Below, piece by piece: positions 24,369 through 33,804 of a stretch of DNA of 37,459 bases. The notes below the pieces were generated by a model. It had not been told where the DNA came from and ran no database searches. It saw nothing but the letters and a program-made list of their open reading frames with translations. Each line of letters starts with the position of its first letter. Within the stretch, counting starts at the first letter, position 1. The position numbers and the translations under genes were made by a program. This DNA comes from Bdellovibrionales bacterium (lineage in GTDB: Bacteria; Bdellovibrionota; UBA1018): NCBI GenBank assembly GCA_947380295.1, contig CANCQK010000009.1, forward strand, positions 1 to 37,459. Reading direction: 5' to 3'.

Positions 24369-25663
24369 TCTCCTAGTCTCAGATTGAATAAGTTGAGCAA
24401 GAGATAGGCTCCCATGAGATCATCGGCATTGGGTCCTGAATGGGACCAGTCAAAGTCGAAAACGGGCGAAAAGTACGCCGCCGCATCTCTGCTATGGAGT
24501 AGGACAGCAACCTCTCGATTGTTTTTTACAGAGTTTTGGGTCCCGTTGATCGAGCTAACGAAAACTGCCTGGTCGTCCACGATCATCCCCTTGTTGTGGA
24601 TGTAGGTGATCTGGGTTGCATTTACGTCAATGATTCTAGCCTGCAGTGGGAGATTCTGCTCTCGAGCAATTCGTTGGAGGTAGTTCACAGTTTGCTGGTT
24701 GCCGCGAGCTTCTGTAGCGTCATTATGTTGTGAGTGGTGGTTAAAGACTTGCTCATCATTCAGGAGAACTTGGACCTGGACTCCGCGGTCTGCCGCCCTG
24801 ATGAGCTCCGTTACGATCGGATCTTGGAATGAAGTTTGTGAGTCTCTCCAGTTGAGGGGAAGGGACATTTCCTCAACTCTGAGGCGATGGCGGGCGGAAC
24901 GAATGACCTCGGTAATGCCATCTAAAGAATTGGGTGAAGTGACTAGAGTGGTCTCGCTCACTTCGCCAGATTTTTCTGGAAAAGTTTGAACCTCTCGGAG
25001 GGGCTGAGGAGGTCGATTCCGAAATTGAGTGCTGACTGATTCCGTAGTTTCGTACTCGTAGATGTCGCCTGCCTGAGGGTCAATATCAGAATGAAACAGG
25101 TCAGTTAGTTTTTGAGCGAGGGATGGGTCTTCGATGACTGTATCCCAACCGCGATTTCCAATTTTACCTGATTCGGTATGACCCGTGGACGTGAAATTTT
25201 CAGATGAGATCAAGGCTCGTCTGCCGTCGATCACCACATATTTTGCGTGGTCGAAGCGGAATCTTCTGTGTTCGTCTCGCGATTGGACTCCCATCATATA
25301 AATAGCTTGGTGATTCGAACTCCGAGAGAGCATTGCTCGTTTGATTTCGTTTAGGGCCTGTTTTTCTGTATGGCCTTGCCCCCCTACTGGAGAAGCCTCG
25401 ACTAAAAGATTGACGGCTAGACCTTGACGAACTTTTTCTATAATTGCATCAACGACTGCCGGAGTGTCGATCTGGTAAATATTGATGAGAAGTTCATTCT
25501 GAGCAGATTGAATTGAGTTGAGAAGTAGACTTTGATTGCTGTCCGGTCCGACTGCAAAGCGTGCCGGCACTGCAAAAGCTAAAACTGGCAGAAACAAGGC
25601 TAAAGTTGAAGTTACACTGATAACTAGAGCCGATATTCGGCCCCGATTGCGCTTGATTTCCAT
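24365..25663 (-). CDS. Exported phospholipase-D-like protein
   Basis: A 432-residue protein with an N-terminal signal peptide (basic start MEIKRNRGR, long hydrophobic core, cleavage near AFA-VPA). Two complete HKD motifs are visible: FDHAKYVVID with SSENF (about residues 138-157) and IHNKGMIVDD with SSINGTQNS (about 351-374). Both His-Lys-Asp sets are intact, so it should be an active phosphodiesterase, either a phospholipase or a nuclease, acting in the periplasm or outside the cell. In a predator this could attack prey membranes or DNA, which is inference. Single-gene unit, convergent with 23622-24368. Confidence 0.85.
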   Translation of the reverse strand: MEIKRNRGRISALVISVTSTLALFLPVLAFAVPARFAVGPDSNQSLLLNSIQSAQNELLINIYQIDTPAVVDAIIEKVRQGLAVNLLVEASPVGGQGHTEKQALNEIKRAMLSRSSNHQAIYMMGVQSRDEHRRFRFDHAKYVVIDGRRALISSENFTSTGHTESGKIGNRGWDTVIEDPSLAQKLTDLFHSDIDPQAGDIYEYETTESVSTQFRNRPPQPLREVQTFPEKSGEVSETTLVTSPNSLDGITEVIRSARHRLRVEEMSLPLNWRDSQTSFQDPIVTELIRAADRGVQVQVLLNDEQVFNHHSQHNDATEARGNQQTVNYLQRIAREQNLPLQARIIDVNATQITYIHNKGMIVDDQAVFVSSINGTQNSVKNNREVAVLLHSRDAAAYFSPVFDFDWSHSGPNADDLMGAYLLLNLFNLRLGD

Positions 25664-25743
25664 GTTGTATCCCCCCTATAGGACAAGGAGCAGCTTAACA
25701 TGGAATTTTTACTGAACAATTTTTTAGTGAATAAGTGAATCAA

Positions 25744-25763
25744 GGTGGACCTAAGTCCACCTC
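25744..25763 (-). terminator. Hairpin downstream of the small coiled-coil gene
   Basis: AGGTGGAC-CTAA-GTCCACCT forms a perfect 8-bp stem with a 4-base loop, just beyond the 3' end of the minus-strand gene at 25776. The following minus-strand sequence (TGATTCACTTATT) is only moderately T-rich, so it is a probable but not ideal intrinsic terminator. Confidence 0.5.
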
Positions 25764-25775
25764 GCACAGCAGCAA

Positions 25776-26084
25776 TTATCGGCGTTTGCCGCCCTTTTTC
25801 TGGCTAGATTGCATCGAGCTCATGATTTTTGCATTAAAGGCGTCTTGTGCTCCAATGAAGTCCGTTGCACCTTTGACGAATTTTTTGAATTCATTGTTTT
25901 CATTGGTTAAGGTTGTGACCTGGGCGGTCAAAGCCTGAACCTTTTTGGTGAGCTCTTGATTTGCACTTTGGAGCGTGTTGACTTGTTGTTGCAGTGCGTC
26001 TTGTCCTGGGCAGCTGGGCATAGCAAAACCCAAACCAACCACAGCCATGCTTAAAACAATCCAATTCAATTTGCCTTGAGTCAT
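25776..26084 (-). CDS. Small Lpp-like coiled-coil envelope protein
   Basis: A 102-residue protein with a hydrophobic N-terminal signal ending in FAMPSC, which may be an atypical lipobox (Cys after Pro-Ser), followed by a heptad-rich helix (QQQVNTLQSANQELTKKV and on) and a basic tail (KKGGKRR). This resembles Lpp-type or other short coiled-coil lipoproteins. The C-terminus is RR and not the Lys used by Lpp for peptidoglycan attachment. ATG 26084 is preferred over ATG 26096 because GGGGG sits 6 bases upstream of it. It is next to the rod-shape operon on the same strand but separated by about 130 bp. Confidence 0.6.
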   Translation of the reverse strand: MTQGKLNWIVLSMAVVGLGFAMPSCPGQDALQQQVNTLQSANQELTKKVQALTAQVTTLTNENNEFKKFVKGATDFIGAQDAFNAKIMSSMQSSQKKGGKRR

Positions 26085-26190
26085 AAGTGCCCCCATTTTC
26101 GAGCGAGTTCAAATTCGTGTTATAGAAAAATAGTACCTGATTTATTTTTAAATCCAAAACAAATATTTGAATTGGATTCAACGCGGCAAA

Positions 26191-26207
26191 AGCATTTTTT
26201 GAATGCT
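26191..26207 (-). terminator. Weak hairpin after rodA
   Basis: AGCATT-TTTTG-AATGCT gives a 6-bp stem just downstream of the rodA stop (minus strand), followed by only three T residues. It may mark the end of the mre operon, but the call is weak. Confidence 0.3.
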
Positions 26208-26212
26208 ATCCA

Positions 26213-27370
26213 TCAGAACATAAACTTTTTATTCGAAATATTGGTCAAAATTGCCACTCCCAGGATGGAGGTCACCAGCGAAGATCCGCCATAACTGAGG
26301 AAGGGTAAAGGAACCCCGACGATCGGAAGCATTCCCATGACCATCCCCATATTGAAGAAAATATGCCAAAAGAAAATTGCCATGATCCCCAGAGCTAAAA
26401 GAATCCCAAATTTGTCATGTGACTGGTAGGCCACCGATAGACCGTTCATCATAAAAATGAGGTACAGTGTAATGAGAATCGTACAGCCGACGAATCCATG
26501 TTCCTCACTGAATACGGAAAAAATGAAGTCTGTATGATGCTCTGGCAAAAAGTTACCCTGGCTTTGGGTTCCCTTCTGATAGCCCTTGCCGAGAAGTTGG
26601 CCACTCCCTACTGCAATCTTAGATTGAATGGAGTTATATCCCGACCCTTTGGGGTCGGATGTGGGATCAATGAACGAAACAATTCTTTGCTTCTGATAAG
26701 GCTTGAGTACATCGAAATTCCAAACGGCACCCAGTGCAATGACCGAGGTTACGGCGATAGCAACGAGTGTGATGGGCTGAATTTTCATAAAAAGCATCAT
26801 GGTCACAAATGTGAGCAGGATGATGAGGGCAGTCCCTAAGTCCGGCTGTAGCATGATTAGTCCGCAGGGGAGGGCAACGAGAAGGGCAGGTAGAAGTAAG
26901 TCTTTGAAACCATAGCCTCCCACGGTTTGGTCAGATTCAAAGTATTTAGCGAGACAAATGACCATCGAGAGCTTCATAAATTCGGACGGCTGAACTCGGA
27001 AACCTCCTACCCCAATCCACCTCTTTGCTCCCAAGCTGGATTTACCTACGACCAAAACCGCGCCTAAAAGAATCAGGTTGGCAAAGTAGATAAAATAGGC
27101 CAGACGCGAAAAGAGCGAGTAATGAAGCGCTAGAACGATTGCAGTAAGTACCATTCCGACGCCAAACCAGACGGCCTGGCTCTTATAAAGACCGAGGGAT
27201 TTATCTTGAACTCCAGTCGCACTAATTAAGTTCCAAATACCGATGCCAAATAGGATGACTTCAATGAGGAGGAGGCTCCAGTTGAATTTTTTGAGATCTT
27301 CTTCATAATCTCCAGTTCGAGCGGTTGTGTAGTCATTCGAAATTTGACTTTCGATCGATGAATGATTCAT
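26213..27370 (-). CDS. rodA: Rod-shape SEDS peptidoglycan polymerase
   Basis: A 385-residue polytopic membrane protein of the SEDS family, the glycan-strand polymerase that works with PBP2 in cell elongation. A soluble N-terminal tail of about 30 residues is followed by about ten hydrophobic segments. Family motifs: [30 protein letters not shown] (with the conserved Asp), the large periplasmic loop with [16 protein letters not shown] and [12 protein letters not shown], and the C-terminal [14 protein letters not shown]. Fourth gene of mreC-mreD-mrdA-rodA, 27 bp after mrdA. Confidence 0.96.
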   Translation of the reverse strand: MNHSSIESQISNDYTTARTGDYEEDLKKFNWSLLLIEVILFGIGIWNLISATGVQDKSLGLYKSQAVWFGVGMVLTAIVLALHYSLFSRLAYFIYFANLILLGAVLVVGKSSLGAKRWIGVGGFRVQPSEFMKLSMVICLAKYFESDQTVGGYGFKDLLLPALLVALPCGLIMLQPDLGTALIILLTFVTMMLFMKIQPITLVAIAVTSVIALGAVWNFDVLKPYQKQRIVSFIDPTSDPKGSGYNSIQSKIAVGSGQLLGKGYQKGTQSQGNFLPEHHTDFIFSVFSEEHGFVGCTILITLYLIFMMNGLSVAYQSHDKFGILLALGIMAIFFWHIFFNMGMVMGMLPIVGVPLPFLSYGGSSLVTSILGVAILTNISNKKFMF

Positions 27371-27397
27371 TACATTCCCTTTCCATCATTTTAAAAT

Positions 27398-29524
27398 TTA
27401 TTCTTCTGCCTCTGAGGTGTCGCCACCCTCGAGTCCCTCTTCATAGCTGGGTTCAGGTCCAGAGGGGGCTTCTCTAGGTGTTACTGGCATCGGAGGAGGG
27501 AGAGGTGCCATCGGGATTCGGACTTGCGGCGCGATTTCTTGTTCTCCGCCCTCGGCATAGCCCTCGTCTTCAACTGCTTCGGAATGAGGAGCTTTTGGGA
27601 CTTGGCTGCTCATTCCTAATGATTTGAGTTTATTCGCCAGGGTCTTTTCGCCGTACTGTTCTGGGTAGTATTTTTCAAGGTACTTTTTAATCACAGCTCG
27701 AGCAATGGGCGCGGCCCCAGAACCCCCGTGACAGGCGTGTTCTCCGACTACTGCAACTGCAATTTTAGGATCATTGGCTGGGGCAAAGCCAACAAATACT
27801 GCGTTGTGGCGATCTTTGTATCTCATGGACTCGCAGCGCGTGTTGATCTTGTCAGCTGCCTGGCGAAAAAGCTGGGCTGTGCCTGTTTTACCCACAAATT
27901 CCATGCCGGGAAGTCTTTGAGAGTAGGCAGTTCCACCCGGAGAGTTAATTACCCCCCATAAACCTTGCCTAACGAGTTCAATTGTTTTGGGTTTGAGTTT
28001 GACTTGGCTGATCGGCTCGGGTTGAAATTCCTTGATAATTTTTCCATCAAAAGACTCGATTGCCTTGACTACGAAAGGTCTGTAACGAGTTCCCCCGTTG
28101 CTAAAGGTCCCGTAAAGATTGGCGAGCTGGAGGACCGTGGTCGTTACAAAACTTTGTCCGATCGCGACAGAAGCGGTTTCCCCGGCATTCCAGGGTTGAC
28201 CGTATCTTTCCTTCTTCCATGCCTCTGTGGGGATGAGCCCGGGAACTTCTCCTCTCAGATTGATGCCTGATCTCTTTCCTAGTCCTAAGATGGTGGCCCA
28301 TTTAGAAATGTCGTCGACTGATTTAAGCTTCTGGGCGACTCGGTAAAAGAAGACGTCGCACGACTGGGTGATTGCTCGAATTACGCTGATCTCGCCGTGC
28401 CTGGAGTGACAGTGGTGGAGGCGATTTCCGATTTTGATTTTACCTGGGCAATGAAAAACAGTGTTTTCATCAATAGCGCCCTCTTCTAACCCAGCAATCG
28501 CAGTCACGATCTTAAAGGTTGAACCTGGGGGATAATGTTCCGCGAGGGATTTATCCATCAGTGGGTGGTTTTCGTTGGCAAGCAGCTTGCCCCAGATGGA
28601 CGCCGGAATCCCTCGCGAAAACGATGTGGGGTCGTAGGAGGGTCGAGAGAGCATTGCCAGGATTTCGCCACTGCGAGGGTCGATTGCAACGAGAGAGCCA
28701 ATTTTGTCTCCAAATGCCTGAGTGGCTGCAAGCTGTAGGTCTTGATCGATCGTGAGGATGAGGTTTTTCCCTGGAAGAGCCTGCCTGCCAACAATCCCTT
28801 GGCCAGTGCTGGACTTTTTTCGTTCCCGTTTGACGCGTCCCAGGGCGTCTACTTCTCGAATTTCTTCTCCGTCGACTCCTCTTAGGTTCTCTTCCATTCT
28901 TCTTTCGAGACCATCCTTACCGATGCTGTCTCCGAGACGGTATTTGATGCCCTTTCGATTGAGAGTAGGTAGCTCGGTTGCATTGACTTCACTGATGTAG
29001 CCAAGAAGATGCGCCGCTACATCGCCGTAGATATTGGTTCTTCTAATTTCTTCCCTAACTTCAACGCCAGGCATGTCGATTTTTCGGAGCTCGATCTGTG
29101 CGACTTCGTCTCGCGATAAGTCCGTTTTGATTTTTACCCCACGGAACGACTGGGATTTGTTTTTGGTCAGGATATCCTGGATTTCTTTTTCAGGTTTTTT
29201 GATGATTTTGGAAAGAAATGAAATGACCTTCGGTTCTTCACCGGATCCTTTTAAGTATTGCGGAGTGATCTCAAGGTCAAAGTCGGGCCGATTGTCGATC
29301 AAAAGCGTGTGGTTTCTGTCGAAAATCATTCCCCGAGGAGCAGCAATCTTAACGCGCTTTAATCGGTTTTCTTCGGAGCTGAGTCTGAGCTGGTCTCCCA
29401 TGAGAATTTGTAGGAAAACCAGGCGAGAAATCAATAGCCCAAATCCGATGAAAAGTGCGGCGTAAAGGAGCCTAAAGCGGTCCTGAAACTCTCTAATCTG
29501 TTCTTCTTGCCCGAGGAATGCCAT
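27398..29524 (-). CDS. mrdA: Penicillin-binding protein 2 (elongation transpeptidase)
   Basis: A 708-residue class B PBP that cross-links peptidoglycan during elongation together with RodA. One N-terminal membrane helix (about residues 20-42), a pedestal domain, and a transpeptidase domain with all three active-site motifs: STFK (335-338, nucleophile Ser335), SCD (388-390) and KTGT (546-549). The C-terminus is longer than usual: about 75 residues from residue 633 are acidic and Pro-rich (PMAPLPPPMP). It starts 3 bp after mreD and is followed by rodA. The tail may bind a partner; that is inference. Confidence 0.96.
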   Translation of the reverse strand: MAFLGQEEQIREFQDRFRLLYAALFIGFGLLISRLVFLQILMGDQLRLSSEENRLKRVKIAAPRGMIFDRNHTLLIDNRPDFDLEITPQYLKGSGEEPKVISFLSKIIKKPEKEIQDILTKNKSQSFRGVKIKTDLSRDEVAQIELRKIDMPGVEVREEIRRTNIYGDVAAHLLGYISEVNATELPTLNRKGIKYRLGDSIGKDGLERRMEENLRGVDGEEIREVDALGRVKRERKKSSTGQGIVGRQALPGKNLILTIDQDLQLAATQAFGDKIGSLVAIDPRSGEILAMLSRPSYDPTSFSRGIPASIWGKLLANENHPLMDKSLAEHYPPGSTFKIVTAIAGLEEGAIDENTVFHCPGKIKIGNRLHHCHSRHGEISVIRAITQSCDVFFYRVAQKLKSVDDISKWATILGLGKRSGINLRGEVPGLIPTEAWKKERYGQPWNAGETASVAIGQSFVTTTVLQLANLYGTFSNGGTRYRPFVVKAIESFDGKIIKEFQPEPISQVKLKPKTIELVRQGLWGVINSPGGTAYSQRLPGMEFVGKTGTAQLFRQAADKINTRCESMRYKDRHNAVFVGFAPANDPKIAVAVVGEHACHGGSGAAPIARAVIKKYLEKYYPEQYGEKTLANKLKSLGMSSQVPKAPHSEAVEDEGYAEGGEQEIAPQVRIPMAPLPPPMPVTPREAPSGPEPSYEEGLEGGDTSEAEE

Positions 29525-29527
29525 GTG

Positions 29528-30094
29528 CTAAAATCCTTCGTATTCGAGGTTTAAGTCCTCGTCCATCACTCGATCAGCCTTGAAGTGCTTAAAAGTGATC
29601 CAATCAAATTTTTCGAGCCAATTGAAGATCCAAATTGAAAAAAATCCTTCAATTGCGGCCCCTAATGGCAAAAAGGTAAATACGTGCTTCCAGCCGCTCG
29701 GGGAGCCTGTCAAAAGATAGAGAACGAAAAGATTCAAAAGTCTTAGCGCCATGGAGCTCGCCATAGTCAGAAGTGTGTAGTGCATGAGGGTAGGGATGAC
29801 CAAAAATCGTGAACTACCCCGAACCGAGAGGTAGATGATCATGTAGGTGATTAAAAACACCCCTTGAGGAGCTGCACTATGGATTTCGCCTAAATTTGCA
29901 AAGATCAAAGTGAGAATCCCACCCTCCAGAAAATGACGTCTCAACGCACACCAAACTACGACCAGCAAAACAGAATCCGGCTGGAAGTATGAAAACGGCC
30001 AAGAGGAGAAAAGTGAACTTTGAAGGGACACTGCGAGAATTACCAAGAGAATTAAGAGCGGGGTGTTGAATGCCCGCAGGATCATCCGCGTCAT
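29528..30094 (-). CDS. mreD: Rod-shape-determining membrane protein MreD
   Basis: A 188-residue, very hydrophobic protein with five to six membrane segments and the size and order typical of MreD, which links MreC and the MreB cytoskeleton to the elongation synthases. Sequence conservation in this family is low, so gene order carries much of the assignment. Its start overlaps the mreC stop as ATGA (30091-30094), and mrdA follows after 3 bp. Confidence 0.88.
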   Translation of the reverse strand: MTRMILRAFNTPLLILLVILAVSLQSSLFSSWPFSYFQPDSVLLVVVWCALRRHFLEGGILTLIFANLGEIHSAAPQGVFLITYMIIYLSVRGSSRFLVIPTLMHYTLLTMASSMALRLLNLFVLYLLTGSPSGWKHVFTFLPLGAAIEGFFSIWIFNWLEKFDWITFKHFKADRVMDEDLNLEYEGF

Positions 30095-30915
30095 TCAATT
30101 CCTCCATTTTTAACTACCAGAACTTCCTCGAGTTTGGAAAAGTCCACGCTTGGCTTCACTTCAACTTCTTGGGTAATGCCATAAGGCTGCCGGTTGACCT
30201 TGGAAACGGTACCGACAGGGACGCCCTTGGGAAAGATTCCCCCGAGGCCGCTTGAAATCAGAAAGTCGCCTGGTTTGATGTCATCGGTTCGCAAAGCGTA
30301 TTTGAGCTGGCAGGTATCGTCCGTGAGTCCTTCGATGACCCCTCGGGCTCTCGAGCGCTCGACGATGGCATCTACGGCAGAGTACAGATCCAAGACTGTG
30401 ACGATATCGCTTGTTTTTGGGGTAGTCCTGAGGACTCGTCCGACGATCCCTTCGTCCGTGAGTACGGCCATATTCCGTTTGATTCCTGAGTCTTCGCCTC
30501 GATTAATTCGGATGGAACGAAACTCGGAGGAAACGTCCTTTGCGATGACCCGAGCGACAACTGTCTCCAGTTTGAAGGTCTCTTCGAATTGGAGTAGCTT
30601 CTTGAGTCGGATGTTTTCCTGCTGGATCTCACGGAGATTGGCGATTGAATTGAGGAGTTTCCTATTCTCGTCCAATAATGCCAGATTATCCTGGTGAGTG
30701 TGCCAGAGGTAGATGTAGTTTTCAAAACCTGAGGCAATTTTCTCCAGGGCCCAAGTCAGAGAGCCTTGAACGGGAGAAGTGAGTGAGATGATTCCCCGGT
30801 CGTAAAACCTATAATCTCGCGGAGAGCGGGTCGACGTATCGATCGCAATCACAGGGATCAGGATGAATAGAAAAAGAGTGATATAGAATTGGTATTGTTT
30901 CAGGTACTTGATCAT
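30091..30915 (-). CDS. mreC: Rod-shape-determining protein MreC
   Basis: A 274-residue periplasmic scaffold of the elongasome. One N-terminal membrane helix (about residues 8-25) precedes a coiled coil (about 70-105, LLDENRKLLNSIANLREIQ) and the beta-rich MreC domain with IRINRGEDSGIKRNMAVL, GIVGRV and ISSGLGGIFPKGVPVG. First gene of the operon; mreB, often directly upstream in other bacteria, is not here, and the next gene upstream is divergent. Confidence 0.95.
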   Translation of the reverse strand: MIKYLKQYQFYITLFLFILIPVIAIDTSTRSPRDYRFYDRGIISLTSPVQGSLTWALEKIASGFENYIYLWHTHQDNLALLDENRKLLNSIANLREIQQENIRLKKLLQFEETFKLETVVARVIAKDVSSEFRSIRINRGEDSGIKRNMAVLTDEGIVGRVLRTTPKTSDIVTVLDLYSAVDAIVERSRARGVIEGLTDDTCQLKYALRTDDIKPGDFLISSGLGGIFPKGVPVGTVSKVNRQPYGITQEVEVKPSVDFSKLEEVLVVKNGGIE

Positions 30916-31051
30916 GGTTGAATCTTTTACCTCGGTGGTATCATCGTAGCGATCTCAAATCATTAAATCAATGCTTTGATGATGAGAGTTTTTAGAGTAG
31001 TAAAAAAGATGTCATAACGACGGCTCGGTTTAGGCCAGAAAGTATACAATC

Positions 31052-32281
31052 ATGTTGGCATGGATTCGTGAAAAATTTGGGAACGTAGTGATCGGTGGAA
31101 TCATCGGGTTCATCGCATTTGTTTTTGTATTCTACGGGGTATTTAGCCCTAAGTCGACTCGTGGGCTACATGAGGGCTCGGTGGCTGGGACCGTAAACGG
31201 AGACTCAATCTCGATTTCTGAGTTCAGTAATGCACTCAATCAGAGGATAGAGTTCTTTAAAAACATTTCCGGAGGCAAACTCAGCGAAGAGCAGATCAAG
31301 GCATTTAAGGTCCGGGACAGCGTATTTAAGGAGCTGGCCAACCGTAAACTTCTTTCCCAGGAATCCAAACGGATTGGTCTTAATGCTGCTGATCAGGAGA
31401 TCCGCGAAAAAATCATGGAAATGCCGGTTTTTCAAAAAGACGGAAAATTTGACCTCGTGACCTACAAGCAGCTTCTTGAGAAAAATAATTACAATCCAGG
31501 CAGTTTTGAGCGCTTGATGGGCGACGATCTGGCCGTACGTAAGTGGTCTGATTTTTTTAAGCGGCGTACCCGTGTCGCTGATCAAGAGCTCCGTAATGAG
31601 TTTAGTAATCGCCAGGAGCAGCGTACGATTAAGTACGTTCTGATTGAGCAAGATCCTGCTAAAAAGGGATTTCAAGCCGATGACACTGAGATTAAAAAAT
31701 TTGTTTCTGATCCTGCTAAGCTCAACTTGATCAAAGCCCGGTTTGAGCAGGGAAAAAATGCCATTTATAAAGGTCAGAAGCTGGAAGTCGTCCAAGAGGG
31801 CATCGCTCGAGATCTCATCTTAGGCGAAAAACTGATCGAATCTCAAAAAAATGTCGATCAGATGGTCGATCAGATTGTTGCCAAAGTTGCGAACAAAGCC
31901 CCGGCAGACGCTGATCTGAACCGTTTTCTCAAGCCTTACAACGTTCAAGTTAAGTCTACAGGCTCCATGAGTCATGAAAATGACTTTCTGCCTGGGGTGG
32001 GAGAAGCCAAAGAGCTTCTCGCTGATGCGTTCAAGGCTCAATCTCCGATTGAGCTTGCAACAGGCGGTAAAGCTAAAAAGTATCAAATGAACGGTCGCAT
32101 GCTCGTGGCTTGGGTCAATGAAAGCAAGAAGCCGAACTGGGATGAGTTTAAATCTCAGCGAGAAAAGCTGATGGGCGACCTTTCCGAAAAGAAGTTCAAT
32201 CGCCTATTTGAAGCTTGGGTGAAAGACTTGAGTGATCACGCTAAGATCGAAGCAAACTCTTCTGTAGTAAACGGGGAATAG
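31052..32281 (+). CDS. PpiD/SurA-like membrane-anchored chaperone without PPIase domain
   Basis: A 409-residue protein with one N-terminal membrane helix (VVIGGIIGFIAFVFVFYGVF) and a SurA/PpiD-type N-domain: VAGTVNGDSISISEFSNAL, a VFKELANRKLLSQ segment and DQEIREKIMEMPVFQKDGKFD. These are hallmarks of periplasmic folding factors. A parvulin PPIase domain should follow, but the usual 'RHIL...GGDLG' signatures are absent, so I expect chaperone action without proline isomerisation. The C-terminal half has a long helical region and ends with the inter-domain pairing segment typical of PpiD (NWDEFKSQREKL). Divergent from mreC; single gene or co-transcribed with the DUF2461 gene. Confidence 0.75.
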   Translation: MLAWIREKFGNVVIGGIIGFIAFVFVFYGVFSPKSTRGLHEGSVAGTVNGDSISISEFSNALNQRIEFFKNISGGKLSEEQIKAFKVRDSVFKELANRKLLSQESKRIGLNAADQEIREKIMEMPVFQKDGKFDLVTYKQLLEKNNYNPGSFERLMGDDLAVRKWSDFFKRRTRVADQELRNEFSNRQEQRTIKYVLIEQDPAKKGFQADDTEIKKFVSDPAKLNLIKARFEQGKNAIYKGQKLEVVQEGIARDLILGEKLIESQKNVDQMVDQIVAKVANKAPADADLNRFLKPYNVQVKSTGSMSHENDFLPGVGEAKELLADAFKAQSPIELATGGKAKKYQMNGRMLVAWVNESKKPNWDEFKSQREKLMGDLSEKKFNRLFEAWVKDLSDHAKIEANSSVVNGE

Positions 32282-32347
32282 ATCCTCAGATCATATTCTT
32301 GCCAGAGGCCCTTGAAGAGTCGATTCGCTTGGGTTTAGACTGCATTT

Positions 32348-33103
32348 ATGAAGAGACACCCGCGATTCTCACAGGCAAGCATCGATTTTATTGCTAAGGC
32401 ATCCCGCCAAAAGAAAAAAGAATGGCTCGAACGGAATCGAGGCGAGTATGAGCTTGTATTGGTAGAACCCATGCGAGAAGTCATGCACAAAGTCGAGCGA
32501 GCCCTTCGAAATGAGGCTCCAGGGTACCTTTTTCCCAAAAGAAATTTTGCCCGAATCCTCAGGGGAGCTGAGGGTGCGATGCGGCACGGCCCCTTTCGGG
32601 ATTGGGTGGGTGTTGCGGTATCGCGCAAGGCAAAAAGTCGCTTTGAGAAGCCTCCGAGTCTCTATTTTCACATCTCAGAAAATGAGGGCTGCTTCACTGC
32701 AGGCGGTTTGTATATGTCTAGCGCAGACCAAACTAAGCATATTCGAAGCTGGATTGATCAAGATCCTACTTTAATTGAGGAGCTTCTTGAGGACCGAGTC
32801 TTTAAAAAACGCTACAAAGAGGGTCTTGGCAGGGAGCAGGTTTTGAAGACAAAACCTAGAGACTATTCCCTCGATCATCCCAGAATTGAATGGCTGAAGC
32901 TTTCCGCATTTTATGTTTATCGTGAAATCAAAAAGAAGGAACTCTTCTCGGCTGACTTCGCTGATATTTTAGTTGAAGACTGGCGCCAAATTTTAAGACT
33001 GAATCAGGTTCTCGACCGCTATACCCAAAATTGGCCAAAGACTCAGGTGGATCAGCCAGTGCGTCAGGCACGCCCGTTTCTGGATGACTGGGATGACGAA
33101 TGA
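32348..33103 (+). CDS. DUF2461 family protein
   Basis: A 251-residue protein matching the DUF2461 (TIGR02453) family, which is widespread and of unknown function. Typical features: the N-terminal FIAKASRQKKKEWLERNR (often 'FLxxLxxNNxREWFxxNR'), FPKRNFARILR, the ISENEGCFTAGGLYM segment and the closing ALYV-like helical region. It is soluble, with no signal peptide. The gene follows the PpiD-like gene after 66 bp on the same strand. No regulatory site seen. Confidence 0.8.
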   Translation: MKRHPRFSQASIDFIAKASRQKKKEWLERNRGEYELVLVEPMREVMHKVERALRNEAPGYLFPKRNFARILRGAEGAMRHGPFRDWVGVAVSRKAKSRFEKPPSLYFHISENEGCFTAGGLYMSSADQTKHIRSWIDQDPTLIEELLEDRVFKKRYKEGLGREQVLKTKPRDYSLDHPRIEWLKLSAFYVYREIKKKELFSADFADILVEDWRQILRLNQVLDRYTQNWPKTQVDQPVRQARPFLDDWDDE

Positions 33104-33206
33104 GCACTTCCTTCGGGGGAAAGAGGATGGAGCTCAATTTGGCCAGTTCTTTCATCTGCTGAATACCCGCTATTCGGGTCTTTAGCCTAGGTTCCGGATC
33201 TAGATG

Positions 33207-33231
33207 AAAAATTGGCTCCGTCCCCATTCAT
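33207..33231 (-). repeat. Copy of the dispersed GGGGACGGAGC motif
   Basis: Read on the minus strand it is ATGAATGGGGACGGAGCCAA. It lies in the short gap between the convergent DUF2461 and VOC genes. Related copies lie at 33768-33796 (degenerate) and 34771-34797, so three occur within 1.6 kb, each in an intergenic gap. Confidence 0.75.
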
Positions 33232-33246
33232 TTCTTTTTGCTTTCG

Positions 33247-33690
33247 CTACTTACCGGCGTAGGCTTGTTCGAGTTTTTTAATTTCAATTTTATTCATCTT
33301 GAGCATGGCTTTGAACACTCGCCCGGTGCCTGCTTCATCTTTTCCACTCATCAATTCTCCGAGGGCACTGGGGACGATTTGCCATGAAATCCCGTATTTG
33401 TCTTGGAGCCAACCGCACTTGCCCTTTTTGCCTCCCTTGGAGAGGGCATTCCAGAATCGGTCGACTTCTTTTTGAGTCTCGCAGGAGACAAAGAGCGAAA
33501 AAGAGGGATTGAACTTAAACTTTGGATCCCCGTTGAGGGCCATGATTTCTTGGCCGAGGATTTCGAATGTGACCATCATGTCTGAGTTGGTCAAAATTTT
33601 TGATTTTTTACCCTTAAAAACTGAAACATAGAATTTCGCAGCCTGCTCGGCTTGTCCGTTAAACCACAAGAACGGTGTAATTGATGGCAT
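33247..33690 (-). CDS. VOC family protein (PhnB-like)
   Basis: A 147-residue protein of the glyoxalase/vicinal-oxygen-chelate fold, close to the PhnB / '3-demethylubiquinone methyltransferase' PF06983 group, most members of which have no proven activity. Motifs: PFLWFNGQAEQAAKFYVSVF, the EIMALNGDPKFKFNPSFSLF strand and DKYGISWQIVP. The C-terminus ends in the helix AMLKMNKIEIKKLEQAY, which is typical of the family. AGGGGGAAA precedes ATG 33690 at good spacing. Flanked on both sides by copies of the dispersed repeat. Confidence 0.88.
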   Translation of the reverse strand: MPSITPFLWFNGQAEQAAKFYVSVFKGKKSKILTNSDMMVTFEILGQEIMALNGDPKFKFNPSFSLFVSCETQKEVDRFWNALSKGGKKGKCGWLQDKYGISWQIVPSALGELMSGKDEAGTGRVFKAMLKMNKIEIKKLEQAYAGK

Positions 33691-33767
33691 GAGTATTTCC
33701 CCCTGTACTCATCATGATCTGATGAGCTCACTTCATCGTCAACTACGGAATCATGTTTATAATCGGT

Positions 33768-33796
33768 GAAAAATTGGCTCCTTCCTCATCCATTCC
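33768..33796 (-). repeat. Degenerate copy of the dispersed repeat
   Basis: AAAAATTGGCTCCTTCCTC matches the copy at 33207 with a few changes in the CCGTCCCC core. Located in the divergent VOC-methyltransferase gap. Confidence 0.55.
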
Positions 33797-33804
33797 CCCA
33801 ATCC

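Noticed and set aside
30916..31051. mreB upstream of mreC
   Set aside because: The upstream gap is only about 136 bp and the next gene is divergent and PpiD-like; mreB must lie elsewhere.
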